Counted from the stretch's first letter, positions 26,402-35,413 are shown. The stretch: DNA of 64,000 nucleotides from CAVTWY01 sp963738615 (GCA_963738615.1 CAVTXI010000019.1:310001-374000); one strand, 5' to 3'. Notes: generated from the letters alone by a model not told the origin. Numbers and translations: made by a program.

Positions 26402-28504
26402 TCAAATCCCCGTCGGATCCACATCCACCGCATACCGCAGCACCCCCTTGTGCCGCCCCTTCACCTCGCGCAGCTTCGGCGACCACGCCGCAAGCAGGCG
26501 TTGCAGCGCGGTGCGCGATCTGGATTCGACAAGCATCTGCATGCGCTCGACATCCGCCACCCGCGCCACCGGCAGCGGCACCGGCGGATAGATCGCGATA
26601 CCGCCCTCGTCGGCTTCGCGCAGCGCGCGCGCGGCTTCACCAGCCTCTTCCAGAAACGTTCGCACTTGCTCCACTTGCTTCGCATCGGCGCGCAGCAACG
26701 CCAGGCTTGCGAAGGGCGGCAGGCCCGCACGTCGCCGCTCTTCGAGTTGCGCGGCGGCGAAGCCTTCGTAGTCGTGCGCCTTCAATGCAGCGTACAGCGC
26801 GTGCGTTGGGTGCCAGGTCTGAACCCACATGCGACTCACGGCCGTTTGCGCGGCGTCGCGACCGGCACGGCCCGCGGCCTGCATCAACAGGGCGAACAAA
26901 CGTTCGGGTGCGCGGAAGTCGCTGGTGAAGAGCGCCGCGTCGGGGTTGACTGCGACGACCATCGTCATGCGGCGGAAGTCGTGGCCCTTGGCGACCATCT
27001 GGGTGCCCACCAGCACGTCGACTTCGCCGGCATGCACGGCCGCCAGTTGCGACTCGAGCGCGCCTTTGTTGCGCACGCTGTCGGCGTCGATGCGCAGGAT
27101 GCGCGCACCGGGCAACGCGGTGGCGAGTTGTTCCTCGAGCTTCTGCGTGCCACGGCCCATCGCGGAGATATCGACGTCGCCGCACTCGGGGCACGCACGC
27201 GGCACGCCCGTGGCGAAGCCGCAGTGGTGGCAGCGCAGGCTGCGGTCGGGCTTGTGGAACACGCGCCAGGCGCTGCAGTGCGGGCACGCGCTTTTCCACG
27301 AACACGACGGGCAATGCAGTGCGGGCGCGTAGCCGCGGCGGTTGAGAAGCACCAGCGTTTGCTCGCCACGCGACAGCGCTTCACGCATGGCATCGAGCAC
27401 GGGTGGGGCGAGCGGTGACGCATCGAGCACCTCGCGCGGCAGGCGCAGGCGCAAGGCTCGCATGTCGACGAGCTTGACCTGCGGCAGCGGCGCAGCGCCG
27501 ATGCGTTCGTTCAGGTCCACCCGCGCGTAGCGTTGCGCCGCACCGGGCAAGGCGCGGTGCCAGCTTTCCAGCGACGGCGTGGCCGACCCCAGCAACACCG
27601 GCACACGCTCGCGCTGACCGCGCCACACCGCGAGGTCACGCGCCGAATAGCGCGCGCCTTCCTGCTGCTTGTACGAAGGGTCGTGTTCCTCGTCGACGAC
27701 GATGAGGCCCAGGTTGGGAATCGACGCGAAGATCGCCAGCCGCGTGCCCAACACCAGGCGCGCATGCCCCAAGTGCGCGGCCAGCCAGTTCGACAGACGC
27801 TGCGCGGGCGTCAGGCGGCTATGCAGGCTGGCCATGCGCTGCGCGCCGAAGCGCCGCGCGAAACGCGCCTCGAGTTGCGGCGTGAGGTTGATCTCGGGCA
27901 CCAACACCAGCACCTGTTGGCCTGCATCGAGTGCGAGCTGCGCGGCGCGCAGGTAAACCTCGGTTTTGCCGCTGCCGGTCACGCCCCATAGCAGCGTGGT
28001 GCCTGCCTGGCGCGCAGCGATGGCGTCGAGCGCGTCGGATTGCGCCGCGGTGGGCAGCACGTCGGCGTCATCGGACGGCGTCGCCGAAGCCAGGGCCGAG
28101 TCGTCGGCGGCGCCCGTCAGCTTGGCCGCGTGATCACGCTTCGCCCGCAGCTTCACAAGCACCCGCGCCAGTTGATCGTCGTCGATCAACCGCAGTTGCG
28201 GCGGCAGGCTTGCCATCGCCAACTCGCCGACGCTGCGCTGGTAGTAGCTGGCCGCGAAGGTCACAAGGTCGCGCCACGCGGCCGACAGCGGCGGCAGGTC
28301 TTCGGCAATGCTGGTCAGCGCGCGCAGTTCCACGCTTGGCTGATCGCCGTGCCCCGGGTCGGGCCAGACCAGGCCGCGCACGACCCGCTTGCCCAGCGGC
28401 ACGCGCACCAGCGTGCCGGGCGGCGGCGCCAGCTCGCTTTTGTAAGTGAGCAGGTCGCTCAGGTCGCCGTGGCGCGGCAACTCGACCGCGACGACGACGT
28501 TCAC
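26402..28504 (-). CDS. priA: Primosomal protein N' (replication restart helicase PriA)
   Basis: 700 residues from a GTG start. PriA recognises abandoned replication forks and reloads the replisome. The N-terminal DNA-binding domain starts VVVAVELPRHGDLSDLLTY. The helicase part has Walker A WGVTGSGKTEVYL near residue 180, the DEEHD box (VVDEEHDPSYK) near 270 and SATPSLESW. Eight zinc-binding cysteines follow as CPSCSWKSACPHC and CHHCGF/CPECGD near residues 395-440. Late helicase motifs include VGTQMVAKGHDF and AGRAGRD. The start follows a 348-base non-coding stretch shared with hemE. Confidence 0.95.
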   Translation of the reverse strand: MNVVVAVELPRHGDLSDLLTYKSELAPPPGTLVRVPLGKRVVRGLVWPDPGHGDQPSVELRALTSIAEDLPPLSAAWRDLVTFAASYYQRSVGELAMASLPPQLRLIDDDQLARVLVKLRAKRDHAAKLTGAADDSALASATPSDDADVLPTAAQSDALDAIAARQAGTTLLWGVTGSGKTEVYLRAAQLALDAGQQVLVLVPEINLTPQLEARFARRFGAQRMASLHSRLTPAQRLSNWLAAHLGHARLVLGTRLAIFASIPNLGLIVVDEEHDPSYKQQEGARYSARDLAVWRGQRERVPVLLGSATPSLESWHRALPGAAQRYARVDLNERIGAAPLPQVKLVDMRALRLRLPREVLDASPLAPPVLDAMREALSRGEQTLVLLNRRGYAPALHCPSCSWKSACPHCSAWRVFHKPDRSLRCHHCGFATGVPRACPECGDVDISAMGRGTQKLEEQLATALPGARILRIDADSVRNKGALESQLAAVHAGEVDVLVGTQMVAKGHDFRRMTMVVAVNPDAALFTSDFRAPERLFALLMQAAGRAGRDAAQTAVSRMWVQTWHPTHALYAALKAHDYEGFAAAQLEERRRAGLPPFASLALLRADAKQVEQVRTFLEEAGEAARALREADEGGIAIYPPVPLPVARVADVERMQMLVESRSRTALQRLLAAWSPKLREVKGRHKGVLRYAVDVDPTGI

Positions 28505-28852
28505 GGCCCGGCGGCCGGGCGGGCCACCGATGTCAACCCATTGGTCGAAGAAATAACTCCAAGTCTTTGATCGTCAAAGAAAAACAGGCAACCCCGACGT
28601 TTCTGTGCATAACTTTGTGAAGATCGTGCTCGCGGGTGCGCTAAGGCCATGATTTCGCTGGGTTTGTCATGGCTTTGTCATTTTTCAGACAAGTCCAAAA
28701 CATCAATCAAATCAAACACTTGGACAGAAGACCTTGGCGTCGCAAGGTTAGACCCCACGCGAACGAGTGTGACTTCTGTCGCAGCAGCATCCGTGGGGAT
28801 AAGTCAAGGGTAGAGGCCGAAAATATTGTTCGCACCAGCGCCCGGGCGAGCC
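28505..28852. promoter_or_regulatory. Non-coding interval between hemE and priA, with DnaA-box-like sites
   Basis: This is the longest gene-free stretch in the window and is less GC-rich than its surroundings. It should hold the priA promoter, and it includes the region behind the hemE stop. It contains TGTGCATAA (28604-28612), a perfect reverse match to the DnaA box TTATNCACA, and TGGGGATAA (28794-28802), one mismatch from it. There is also a short direct repeat TTTGTCATGG/TTTGTCATTT and AATCAAATCAA-type repeats. No convincing ORF was found. Confidence 0.5.
28564..28580. promoter_or_regulatory. Inverted repeat upstream of priA
   Basis: TCTTTGA-TCG-TCAAAGA is a perfect 7-base inverted repeat with a 3-base centre, 60 bases upstream of the priA start. 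It is AT-rich against its surroundings and has the size of a dimeric repressor operator. The regulator is unknown. Confidence 0.4.
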
Positions 28853-29932
28853 CTATCGGGGGCCTTGACGTAGGCGCGTGGAGTAGGTCCGAACCTCGTC
28901 GACCAGCGCCGAAACCGCTTCAGGCGGGGTGAGCTGGTGAATGCCGTGGCCGAGATTAAAAACGTGCCCATCGCCAGTACCGAAGTCGTCGAGCACGCGG
29001 CGTACGTCGGCGCGTACGGCAGCTTCGCCGCCGAACAGCACCGCGGGGTCGAGGTTGCCCTGCAGCGCCACGCGTCCCTGCGTGCGCGCACGGGCCTGGC
29101 GCAGGTTGACGGTCCAGTCGACACCGACCACGTCGGCGCCCGAATCCGCGAGCTCTTCCAGCCAGGCACCACCGCCTTTGGTGAACACGATCAGCGGGAT
29201 GCGCTGGCCGTCACGCTCACGCGGCAGCCGTTCGATGACGCGGCGCATCGGCTCGAGGCTCGAGCGCTGGTAGGCGCCGTCGGCCAGCGCGCCACCCCAG
29301 CTGTCGAAGATCATCAGTGCCTGCGCGCCCGCCTGCACCTGTGCCTCGAGGTACGCGGCGACGGCCTGCACGTTGATGTCGAGGATCCGCGCCATCAGGT
29401 CGGGGCGGCTGTACAGCATCGACTTCGGCAGCCGCCAGTCGTCGCTGCCCGAGCCTTCGACCATGTAGCACGCCAGCGTCCAGGGGCTGCCCGAAAAGCC
29501 GATCAGCGGCACGCGCCCCGCCAGCGCCTTGCGGATCGACGTGACGGCGTCGAACACGTAGCGCAGCTTGTCCATGTCGGGCACCTCGAGCTTCGCCACC
29601 GCAGCCTCGTCACGCAGCGGCGACGCGAAGCGCGGCCCTTCGCCTTGCGCGAACGTCAACCCCATGCCCATTGCGTCGGGCACGGTCAGGATGTCGCTGA
29701 ACAAGATTGCTGCATCGAAGCCGTAGCGGTCGATCGGCTGCAACGTCACCTCGGTCGCGTAGTCGGGGTTCGTCGCCAGCCCCATGAAGCTGCCGGCCTT
29801 CGAGCGCGTGGCGCGGTATTCGGGCAGGTAGCGGCCGGCTTGGCGCATCAGCCAGACGGGGGTGCGGTCAACGCTTTGGCGCAGGCAGGCGCGGATGAAA
29901 CGGTCGTTCTGGAGCGGCGGGTGGACAGGCAT
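28853..29932 (-). CDS. hemE: Uroporphyrinogen decarboxylase
   Basis: 359 residues, the usual length. The ATG at 29932 gives MPVHPPLQNDRFIRACLRQ; the frame stays open far upstream, but that part has no protein character. HemE removes the four acetate carboxyls of uroporphyrinogen III in haem synthesis, in the cytoplasm. Signatures are PVWLMRQAGRYLPEYR near residue 25 and LIGFSGSPWTLACYMVEG near 138; the catalytic Asp lies in AAILFSDILTVPDAMG. The product end GHGIHQLTPPEAVSALVDEV is typical. The hemE-priA neighbourhood on one strand is familiar from other beta-proteobacteria. Confidence 0.96.
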   Translation of the reverse strand: MPVHPPLQNDRFIRACLRQSVDRTPVWLMRQAGRYLPEYRATRSKAGSFMGLATNPDYATEVTLQPIDRYGFDAAILFSDILTVPDAMGMGLTFAQGEGPRFASPLRDEAAVAKLEVPDMDKLRYVFDAVTSIRKALAGRVPLIGFSGSPWTLACYMVEGSGSDDWRLPKSMLYSRPDLMARILDINVQAVAAYLEAQVQAGAQALMIFDSWGGALADGAYQRSSLEPMRRVIERLPRERDGQRIPLIVFTKGGGAWLEELADSGADVVGVDWTVNLRQARARTQGRVALQGNLDPAVLFGGEAAVRADVRRVLDDFGTGDGHVFNLGHGIHQLTPPEAVSALVDEVRTYSTRLRQGPR

Positions 29933-29982
29933 CCAGCGATGATAGGCGGGCACCTTTGCCCACCCTGCACGGCATTGATCTG

Positions 29983-30825
29983 CTACATCGTGAACTCGTA
30001 GTACCGCGCCACGCTGGCCTGGCGGCTCACCTGCTTGATGTGGCCCCAGTTCGTATTGCCGTCGATCGTGGTCAACGCGGGCGACGCGGTGCTGGTTTTG
30101 GTCTCGACGATGAAGTGGTGGTTGTTGGCGCCGGTCACGCCGATGTCGCCCGGGCGCATCGCCGACGGCACACCGGCACTGATCGGGCGCAGGCGCAGCG
30201 GGCCGTCGGGTCGGCCGCCCGCCCACCGGATCGGCACCCCGGCCTTGCGATAGCAGTAGATCGCGAAGACACCGCACCAGTCGATTCGCCGGCTGCCTGC
30301 AGCGCCGCTGTACGGCCGCCACTCCCAGCCCGAGCCGATGGGGCTCTTGAAGGCGCTCTCGGGGAAGCGCACGCCGGCCGCGTATTCGAACATCTCGATC
30401 AGGAAGTCGAGCCCGTGCGGCTTGCCGCCGTTGAACCTGGTGAAGTCCACGCGTCCTTTGTGTTGCTGCGCGATCGAAATGATCTGCGGCCGAAGGGCGT
30501 CGAAGACCGACGTGCTCGCCACCTGCTCGGAGCCGGTGTTGGCGAGAGCGGTGCCCGTCACCGCGGCCACGACGCCGCCAAGCGCAGCGATCAACGCGTT
30601 CCACGTGTTCGGCCCCACCACCCCGTCGGCCATCAACTTCTGCCCGCTCTGAAACGTCTTGACCCTGCCCGACGTGAGCCCCCCGAAATGGCCGTCGGTG
30701 GACAGCGGCGTGTAGCTGGGCAGCGCAGCGTTCAGCGCCTGCTGCAACGTCGAGACCGCAGGGCCGATCGACCCCATCTGCAGGACGGTGCTGCTCGCGG
30801 ATTCGGGGATGGACATCGTGGCCAT
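29983..30825 (-). CDS. Peptidoglycan-binding protein with CHAP-like Cys/His hydrolase domain
   Basis: 280 residues from the ATG at 30825; the frame is open up to a TTG at 30933 that would overlap the PIN gene stop, and no clear ribosome site decides the start. The N-terminal half contains a peptidoglycan-binding repeat (STLQQALNAALPSYTPLSTDGHFGGLTSGRVKTFQ, GVVGPNTWNALI). The C-terminal half has a candidate catalytic Cys in RIDWCGVFAIYCYRKAG and a candidate His in NNHHFIVETK, the layout of CHAP/NlpC-P60 amidases that cut cell-wall peptides. There is no signal peptide and there are no phage genes nearby, so delivery is unclear. It may be an effector-like or lytic enzyme. Confidence 0.72.
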   Translation of the reverse strand: MATMSIPESASSTVLQMGSIGPAVSTLQQALNAALPSYTPLSTDGHFGGLTSGRVKTFQSGQKLMADGVVGPNTWNALIAALGGVVAAVTGTALANTGSEQVASTSVFDALRPQIISIAQQHKGRVDFTRFNGGKPHGLDFLIEMFEYAAGVRFPESAFKSPIGSGWEWRPYSGAAGSRRIDWCGVFAIYCYRKAGVPIRWAGGRPDGPLRLRPISAGVPSAMRPGDIGVTGANNHHFIVETKTSTASPALTTIDGNTNWGHIKQVSRQASVARYYEFTM

Positions 30826-30929
30826 GGCGTCGGGGGCCTGTGGTGGACGGTGGCGCATCGTGCCGCTGCGAGAGGCGTCAGCCAACTGACGGAGGTCATT
30901 GCCGTGCTTCGGACTCGAGCCGCCCTCAG

Positions 30930-31337
30930 TCAAGCTCGCAGCAAAGCGACGAAACCAGCCTGCTCGAAGTGCTGGTCGTGCGCAAGTGCCTCGGTGATGC
31001 TTCGAGCCTCCATCACTTCAAACGACGCGCAGTCGGTGAGACTCCACTCCTTGTCCGCGCGACGCTTGTAGAGATCAAACGCGTGGGCAAACTGCAAGGA
31101 TGTCTGCGGCACGACCTCTACGTTCGGATTGGCACGAATGCGATCGACACCGGCGATCACGTACGACCGCACAGGCAACCTGGACAACGCGGCCAACAAC
31201 TCCGACAGCACCATCTCAGTGGTGACAAGCCTCGTCTTGCCCAGTGCAGAAGAGGCAGCTCGCGCTCGCTCATGCAGCCGATCGTTCGGGTTCAGCACTG
31301 CTTCCCAGTAGCCTGTGTCCGCGAACACTATCCTCAC
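30930..31337 (-). CDS. PIN-domain ribonuclease (VapC-like)
   Basis: 135 residues from a GTG that overlaps the stop of the upstream 307-residue gene (GTGA). The PIN fold starts at once with RIVFADTGYWEAVLNPND, giving the first catalytic Asp at residue 6. Glu in TTEMVLSELLAAL and the pair of Asp residues in DKEWSLTDCASFEVM complete the acidic metal site. PIN proteins of this size are usually toxins that cut RNA. The partner is not a classic small antitoxin, see the next entry. Confidence 0.82.
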   Translation of the reverse strand: MRIVFADTGYWEAVLNPNDRLHERARAASSALGKTRLVTTEMVLSELLAALSRLPVRSYVIAGVDRIRANPNVEVVPQTSLQFAHAFDLYKRRADKEWSLTDCASFEVMEARSITEALAHDQHFEQAGFVALLRA

Positions 31338-32257
31338 GGATTGCCGCTCCCCGCACCATAGACGATCTCGTCGATGCGAGTGGAGAGGTCGCTGGGCACC
31401 GCTTCCCACGTGCCAGCGGGCGCAGCCTGGCCAATCGCGGCCAGCTCTTCCCAGATCGGCTTCGCCGTCTCGTCGAAGGCGACGACTTCACGCGGCGAGA
31501 CTTCGACTCGGTCCACACGCACGATCCGCTTCATCTGACGATCACGGGTGGAGAACTCGGCGATACCGACCACGCGAAGCTGCGTGCTGCGGTGAGCCCT
31601 CAGCGCTTCCAGCACGACCGACTCGTGCACCGCATCGAACCACCCATCGATCATCGGACCACCGTCGGGCAACTGCAACTTAAACGCGCCGGGGCCGACG
31701 TTGGCCATGCGCACTTCACCCACAAGACTGACGGCATCCTCGAATGTGGGATCCACCCACTCGGCCAGCAGCAGGCGCGCTCGCTCACCGTAAGCGGCTT
31801 CCGTCGCACTGCGGCCGGACCGAATGAAGAGCGTTTCCTCAGGTTGCAGGGTGCGGCCGAAATCGCGGAACAACGGCACGACGTTAGCCGGGAACGCCTC
31901 CGGCAGAAGGTCGTCGCGATCTGCAGCGGCGATCGACTGGTCGATCAGCGCGGCGGCCTCGTCGAACTCATCCCCGAAGTCGAATCCGCCCTGGACCACG
32001 TCGCGCACTCGACGCAACGGCAGCGCAGCAGAGCCCGGTACGACACGATCGAATTCAAGGCGAAAGCCGTCCTCGAAGCGCTTGGGCAGTCGCACACGAT
32101 CGGGGTACTTGCGGCGCCAAAGCTCCTTCGCACACTCGAGTACCAGCGTCCGATAGGCGAGCAGTTCCTGTGTGCACTCGACATCGAGCGCGTGCCCTTC
32201 GAAGCGTTTGCCGTCGAAGCGCAGCGTCGCCAGTTCGACTGCGTGTTCAGTGGTCAT
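31334..32257 (-). CDS. 307-residue protein of unknown function coupled to a PIN protein
   Basis: No known domain is obvious to me. The protein starts MTTEHAVELATLRFDGKRFEGHALDVECTQEL, is acidic, and contains a middle part with DEAAALIDQSIAAADRDDLLPE and two strands-rich segments (VGEVRMANVGPGAFKLQL; VVGIAEFSTRDRQMKRIVRV). The final 40 residues (WEELAAIGQAAPAGTWEAVPSDLSTRIDEIVYG) look like the flexible tail with which antitoxins often wrap a PIN toxin. The stop overlaps the PIN start by four bases, so both are made together in a fixed order, partner first. The inference is an antitoxin or regulatory partner of unusual size; a role in something else cannot be excluded. Confidence 0.75.
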   Translation of the reverse strand: MTTEHAVELATLRFDGKRFEGHALDVECTQELLAYRTLVLECAKELWRRKYPDRVRLPKRFEDGFRLEFDRVVPGSAALPLRRVRDVVQGGFDFGDEFDEAAALIDQSIAAADRDDLLPEAFPANVVPLFRDFGRTLQPEETLFIRSGRSATEAAYGERARLLLAEWVDPTFEDAVSLVGEVRMANVGPGAFKLQLPDGGPMIDGWFDAVHESVVLEALRAHRSTQLRVVGIAEFSTRDRQMKRIVRVDRVEVSPREVVAFDETAKPIWEELAAIGQAAPAGTWEAVPSDLSTRIDEIVYGAGSGNP

Positions 32258-32341
32258 GGTGTTGCCTCTAGCGGGCGATTGTCGTGCACCGCCTCGTGGC
32301 GCGAAAGCCCGTGTCAGTGCTGACTGCCGGGTGCCCGCACC

Positions 32342-33139
32342 TCACATCCGCGGCACCTTCGGCGCCTCGAATTCCGGCAACGCCTCCCCCCACAACCACG
32401 CCCTCACCAACCCATCCACATCCTTCGTCTGCGCCGCCTGCCAGATCAACGCCGTCGGCAACACGCGTGTAGCCCTGGGCGCCGTCGGCAGATGCAGCGC
32501 CAACGCACACGCCACTTTCGCGACCGTCGTCAGGCGCACGGGTTGTTCGGTGCGCGGCACCAGCCAGTGCAGTTGCGACAGCATCCAGTTCGCCAGGCGC
32601 TGTGGTGCGCTCACGCCGTCACCGTCGCCTGACGCTGCGTCTTGCGCCATGCGCATGAAGGCAAGTTGCGCAAAGCCGATCGACGCGACGTCGGCTTCGT
32701 TCAGCGATGCCAAGCCCTGCTGCAACGCGGCCGACATCAGCGTGGGTGCGTGCGGCATCACTACCACCAACGACATGATGCCCAACGCGTGCAGGCGTCG
32801 CGCCAACAAGGGCAGGTCTTTCGGCTGCGGCTGCACGAAGGACGCTTCTTTGGCCTGGCTGGGCTGTGGGCGGTCGAAGGCGATGACGGCGGTGTCGGCG
32901 GCGAAGCGTGTGATCTGCGCGTCGTCGTCGGCCATGGGGACCAGCGCGCGAAACGCGGTGTGCACGTTGTGGTGCGCCAGCGTGCCCACGCGTTCGAAGC
33001 GGCCGTTGGCCGCCAGCGTTTCGATCACGGCCCAGCCCAGGCGGCCGTGCGCGCCGATCACCAGCACGCGGCGCACGTGCGTTGATGCTCGCGGGGGAAC
33101 GCGTTGCGCGCCCGCGAGCGCGTGGGTCGGATCGAGCAT
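32342..33139 (-). CDS. NAD(P)-binding Rossmann-fold protein (epimerase/dihydrodipicolinate-reductase-like)
   Basis: 265 residues from the ATG at 33139; the open frame continues upstream into the divergent regulator but without protein character. The nucleotide-binding loop is at the start: RRVLVIGAHGRLGWAVIETLAANGRFERVG. Later segments (DDAQITRFAADTAVIAFDRPQ, LHALGIMSLVVVMPHAP) fit a short Rossmann domain that may have lost its catalytic half. It might be a sugar or flavonoid-type reductase or a redox sensor. Substrate unknown. The gene is divergent from creB, 63 bases apart. Confidence 0.65.
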   Translation of the reverse strand: MLDPTHALAGAQRVPPRASTHVRRVLVIGAHGRLGWAVIETLAANGRFERVGTLAHHNVHTAFRALVPMADDDAQITRFAADTAVIAFDRPQPSQAKEASFVQPQPKDLPLLARRLHALGIMSLVVVMPHAPTLMSAALQQGLASLNEADVASIGFAQLAFMRMAQDAASGDGDGVSAPQRLANWMLSQLHWLVPRTEQPVRLTTVAKVACALALHLPTAPRATRVLPTALIWQAAQTKDVDGLVRAWLWGEALPEFEAPKVPRM

Positions 33140-33202
33140 GCGCCTATCATCGCCGGGCCTTTCTGAACGCATCAACTTCTGCACGGATCGACACGTCATC
33201 GC

Positions 33203-33980
33203 ATGGCCACCACGCGCCCCGCCATCCTGATCGTCGAAGACGAGCCCGGCATCGCCGACACGTTGCAGTACGCGCTGCGCACCGACGGCTTCGAGCCGCA
33301 GTGGGTGACCAGCGGCGAAGCAGCGCTGGCGTGCGTGGCGCAGCAGGAACCCGCGCTGGTGATCATGGATCTGGGGTTGCCCGACATCCACGGGTTCGAG
33401 CTGTACAAGAAGCTGCGCGCCACGGGCAGCGACGTGCCGGTGCTGTTCCTGACCGCGCGCAACGCCGAGATCGACCGCGTGGTGGGGCTCGAGTTGGGAG
33501 CTGATGACTACGTGACCAAGCCCTTCTCGCCGCGCGAGATGGTGGCGCGTGTGCGCACGGTGTTGCGGCGCACGTCGCGCGCGGCAGTGGCGCCAACAAC
33601 AGGGACCACAGCGACGATGACGACGGGCGCTGCGAACCCTGCCGCAGCGACACAGCAAACCACACGAACGCCCTTCGACATCGACGAAGGCCGCCGCGCG
33701 ATCCGCTACTACGGTCAACTGCTGGACCTGTCGCGCTACGAGTACGGCCTGCTGAAGACGTTGGTCGCGCGCCCGGGCATCGTGTTCACGCGCGAACAAC
33801 TGCTGGCGCTGGTGTGGGACGACGGCGCAGACAGCTTCGACCGCACCGTCGACGCGCACGTGAAGACGCTGCGCGCGAAACTGCGCGCCATCGCGCCGCC
33901 AGCTCGACGCGATCCGCACGCACCGCGGCACGGGCTACGCGCTGGCCGAAGACCTGCCGGCCACGCTGCCGGCACGATGA
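33203..33980 (+). CDS. creB: CreB-like response regulator; C-terminus frameshifted
   Basis: An OmpR/PhoB-type response regulator of about 259 residues. The receiver starts ILIVEDEPGIADTLQYAL with the phospho-accepting Asp at residue 56 (LVIMDLGLPDIHGFELY) and the Lys in DDYVTKPFSPREMVARV. A Thr/Ala linker is followed by the winged-helix domain (LDLSRYEYGLLKTLVARPGIVFTREQLLALVW). In the current frame the end becomes APPARRDP and runs without stop into the kinase gene. Removing one C near 33899-33900 restores the expected ending with LDAIRTHRGTGYALAEDLPA and a TGA at 33978-33980 that overlaps the kinase ATG. The apparent regulator-kinase fusion is therefore not trusted. Confidence 0.85.
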
Positions 33981-35413
33981 GCGCGCGCAACCGCATCTTC
34001 GTCGGCGTGCTGCTGGTGTACGCGGCGGGCGTGGCGGCGCTGTTGTGGCAGTTGCTGAAGGACATCGACCCGCGTTATCGCGAATCGGCCGAAGAGTCGT
34101 TGGTGGAGGTCGCGCACCTGATGGCCACGCTGGTCGAGCAGAACTCGCCCGACGGCCAGACGATCGATGTCGACGCCCTCGAGCCGCTGTTTCGTGCCGC
34201 ATACGCGCGGCCGGTCGACGCCGACATCTTCGGCTTTCACAAAGGCGGCGTCGAACTGCGGCTGGTGGTCACCGACCGAAAGGGCATCGTGTTGTATGAC
34301 TCGATGGACCGGCACGTGGGCGAGGACTATTCGAAGTGGCGTGACGTGGCGCGCACGTTGAAGGGCGAATATGGCGCGCGCACGTCGCCCGACATCGACG
34401 ACGACCCGGCCACGTCGGTGATGTACGTCGGCGCGCCGATCCGCCTGGGCAACGGCATCGCGGGTGTGGTCAGCGCGGGCAAGCCGGTGCAAAGCCTCAA
34501 CCAGTTCATTCAGGCATCACGCCGCAAGACGTTGATCGTCGGCGGCGCGTCGGCTGCGGCGATGCTGCTGCTGATGACGCTGGTGGGCGTGTGGCTGGCG
34601 CGGCCGTTCGGACTGGTGCGCGACTACCTGCGCTACGTGCGCACGCAAGGCCGCTTCAGCCTTCCGCGGTTGTCGCGCCGCGCGGTTGCGACCGTGGGCG
34701 CGGCCTACACCGAGATGCGCGACGCGCTCGGCGGGCGCAACCACGTGGCCGACTACGTGCAGACGTTGACGCACGAGTTGAAGAGCCCCCTGTCGTCGAT
34801 CCGCGGCGCGGCCGAGCTGCTGCAGGAAAGCGGCATGCCCGACGCCGACCGCACGCGCTTCCTGGGCAACATCACGCGCGAGACGCAGCGCATTCAGGAA
34901 ACCGTCGACCGCATGATGGAACTCGCGTCGCTCGAGTCGCTGCGTTCGATTCAAGACCCGAAGCCCGTGGCTTTGCGAGCGCTGCTCGAGGAAGCAGCGG
35001 CCAGCACGCAAGCCGCGAGTGCGCCGCGTGGCATCACGATCGCGACCGACATCGACCGCGACGCCACCGTCATCGGCGACGTGTTCCTGCTGCGCCGCGC
35101 GGTGGGCAACCTGCTGGACAACGCACGCGACTTTTCCCCCGACGGCGCACGCATCGAGCTGTTGCTGCGCATCGACCCGAAGACGGCGACCATCACCGTG
35201 CGTGACCACGGCCCGGGGCTGCCCGACTTCGCCGGCGACAAGCCGTTCGAGAAGTTCTTCTCGCTGGCGCGCCCGCACACGAACAAGAAGAGCACCGGGC
35301 TGGGGTTGCCCTTCGTCAGGGAGGTCGTGGCGCTGCACGACGGCAAGGTCACGCTGGCGAATGCCGAAAGCGGCGGGGCGGTGGCAACGATCACGCTGCC
35401 GCGAGCCGACTGA
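33977..35413 (+). CDS. creC: CreC-like sensor histidine kinase
   Basis: 478 residues from the ATG at 33977. A membrane segment near residues 8-28 (FVGVLLVYAAGVAALLWQL) and a second near 185-205 flank a periplasmic region with DADIFGFHKGGVELRLVVTDR and a cache-like ligand domain ending GNGIAGVVSAGKPVQ. The HAMP-like stretch leads to the His box DYVQTLTHELKSPLSSIRGAAELL near residue 265. ATP-binding motifs LLRRAVGNLLDNARDFSP, VRDHGPGLPDF, and STGLGLPFVREVV follow. CreC senses metabolic state in Enterobacteria; the signal here is unknown. It is coupled to creB by an ATGA overlap once the frameshift is corrected. Confidence 0.9.
   Translation: MSARNRIFVGVLLVYAAGVAALLWQLLKDIDPRYRESAEESLVEVAHLMATLVEQNSPDGQTIDVDALEPLFRAAYARPVDADIFGFHKGGVELRLVVTDRKGIVLYDSMDRHVGEDYSKWRDVARTLKGEYGARTSPDIDDDPATSVMYVGAPIRLGNGIAGVVSAGKPVQSLNQFIQASRRKTLIVGGASAAAMLLLMTLVGVWLARPFGLVRDYLRYVRTQGRFSLPRLSRRAVATVGAAYTEMRDALGGRNHVADYVQTLTHELKSPLSSIRGAAELLQESGMPDADRTRFLGNITRETQRIQETVDRMMELASLESLRSIQDPKPVALRALLEEAAASTQAASAPRGITIATDIDRDATVIGDVFLLRRAVGNLLDNARDFSPDGARIELLLRIDPKTATITVRDHGPGLPDFAGDKPFEKFFSLARPHTNKKSTGLGLPFVREVVALHDGKVTLANAESGGAVATITLPRAD

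Noticed and set aside
28853..30604. Long N-terminal extension of hemE
   Set aside because: The extra part is Arg/Ala-rich antisense of the wall-hydrolase gene; hemE has normal length from 29932.
29983..30825. Prophage endolysin
   Set aside because: The peptidoglycan-binding and Cys/His domains would fit, but no holin, structural or integrase genes are nearby.
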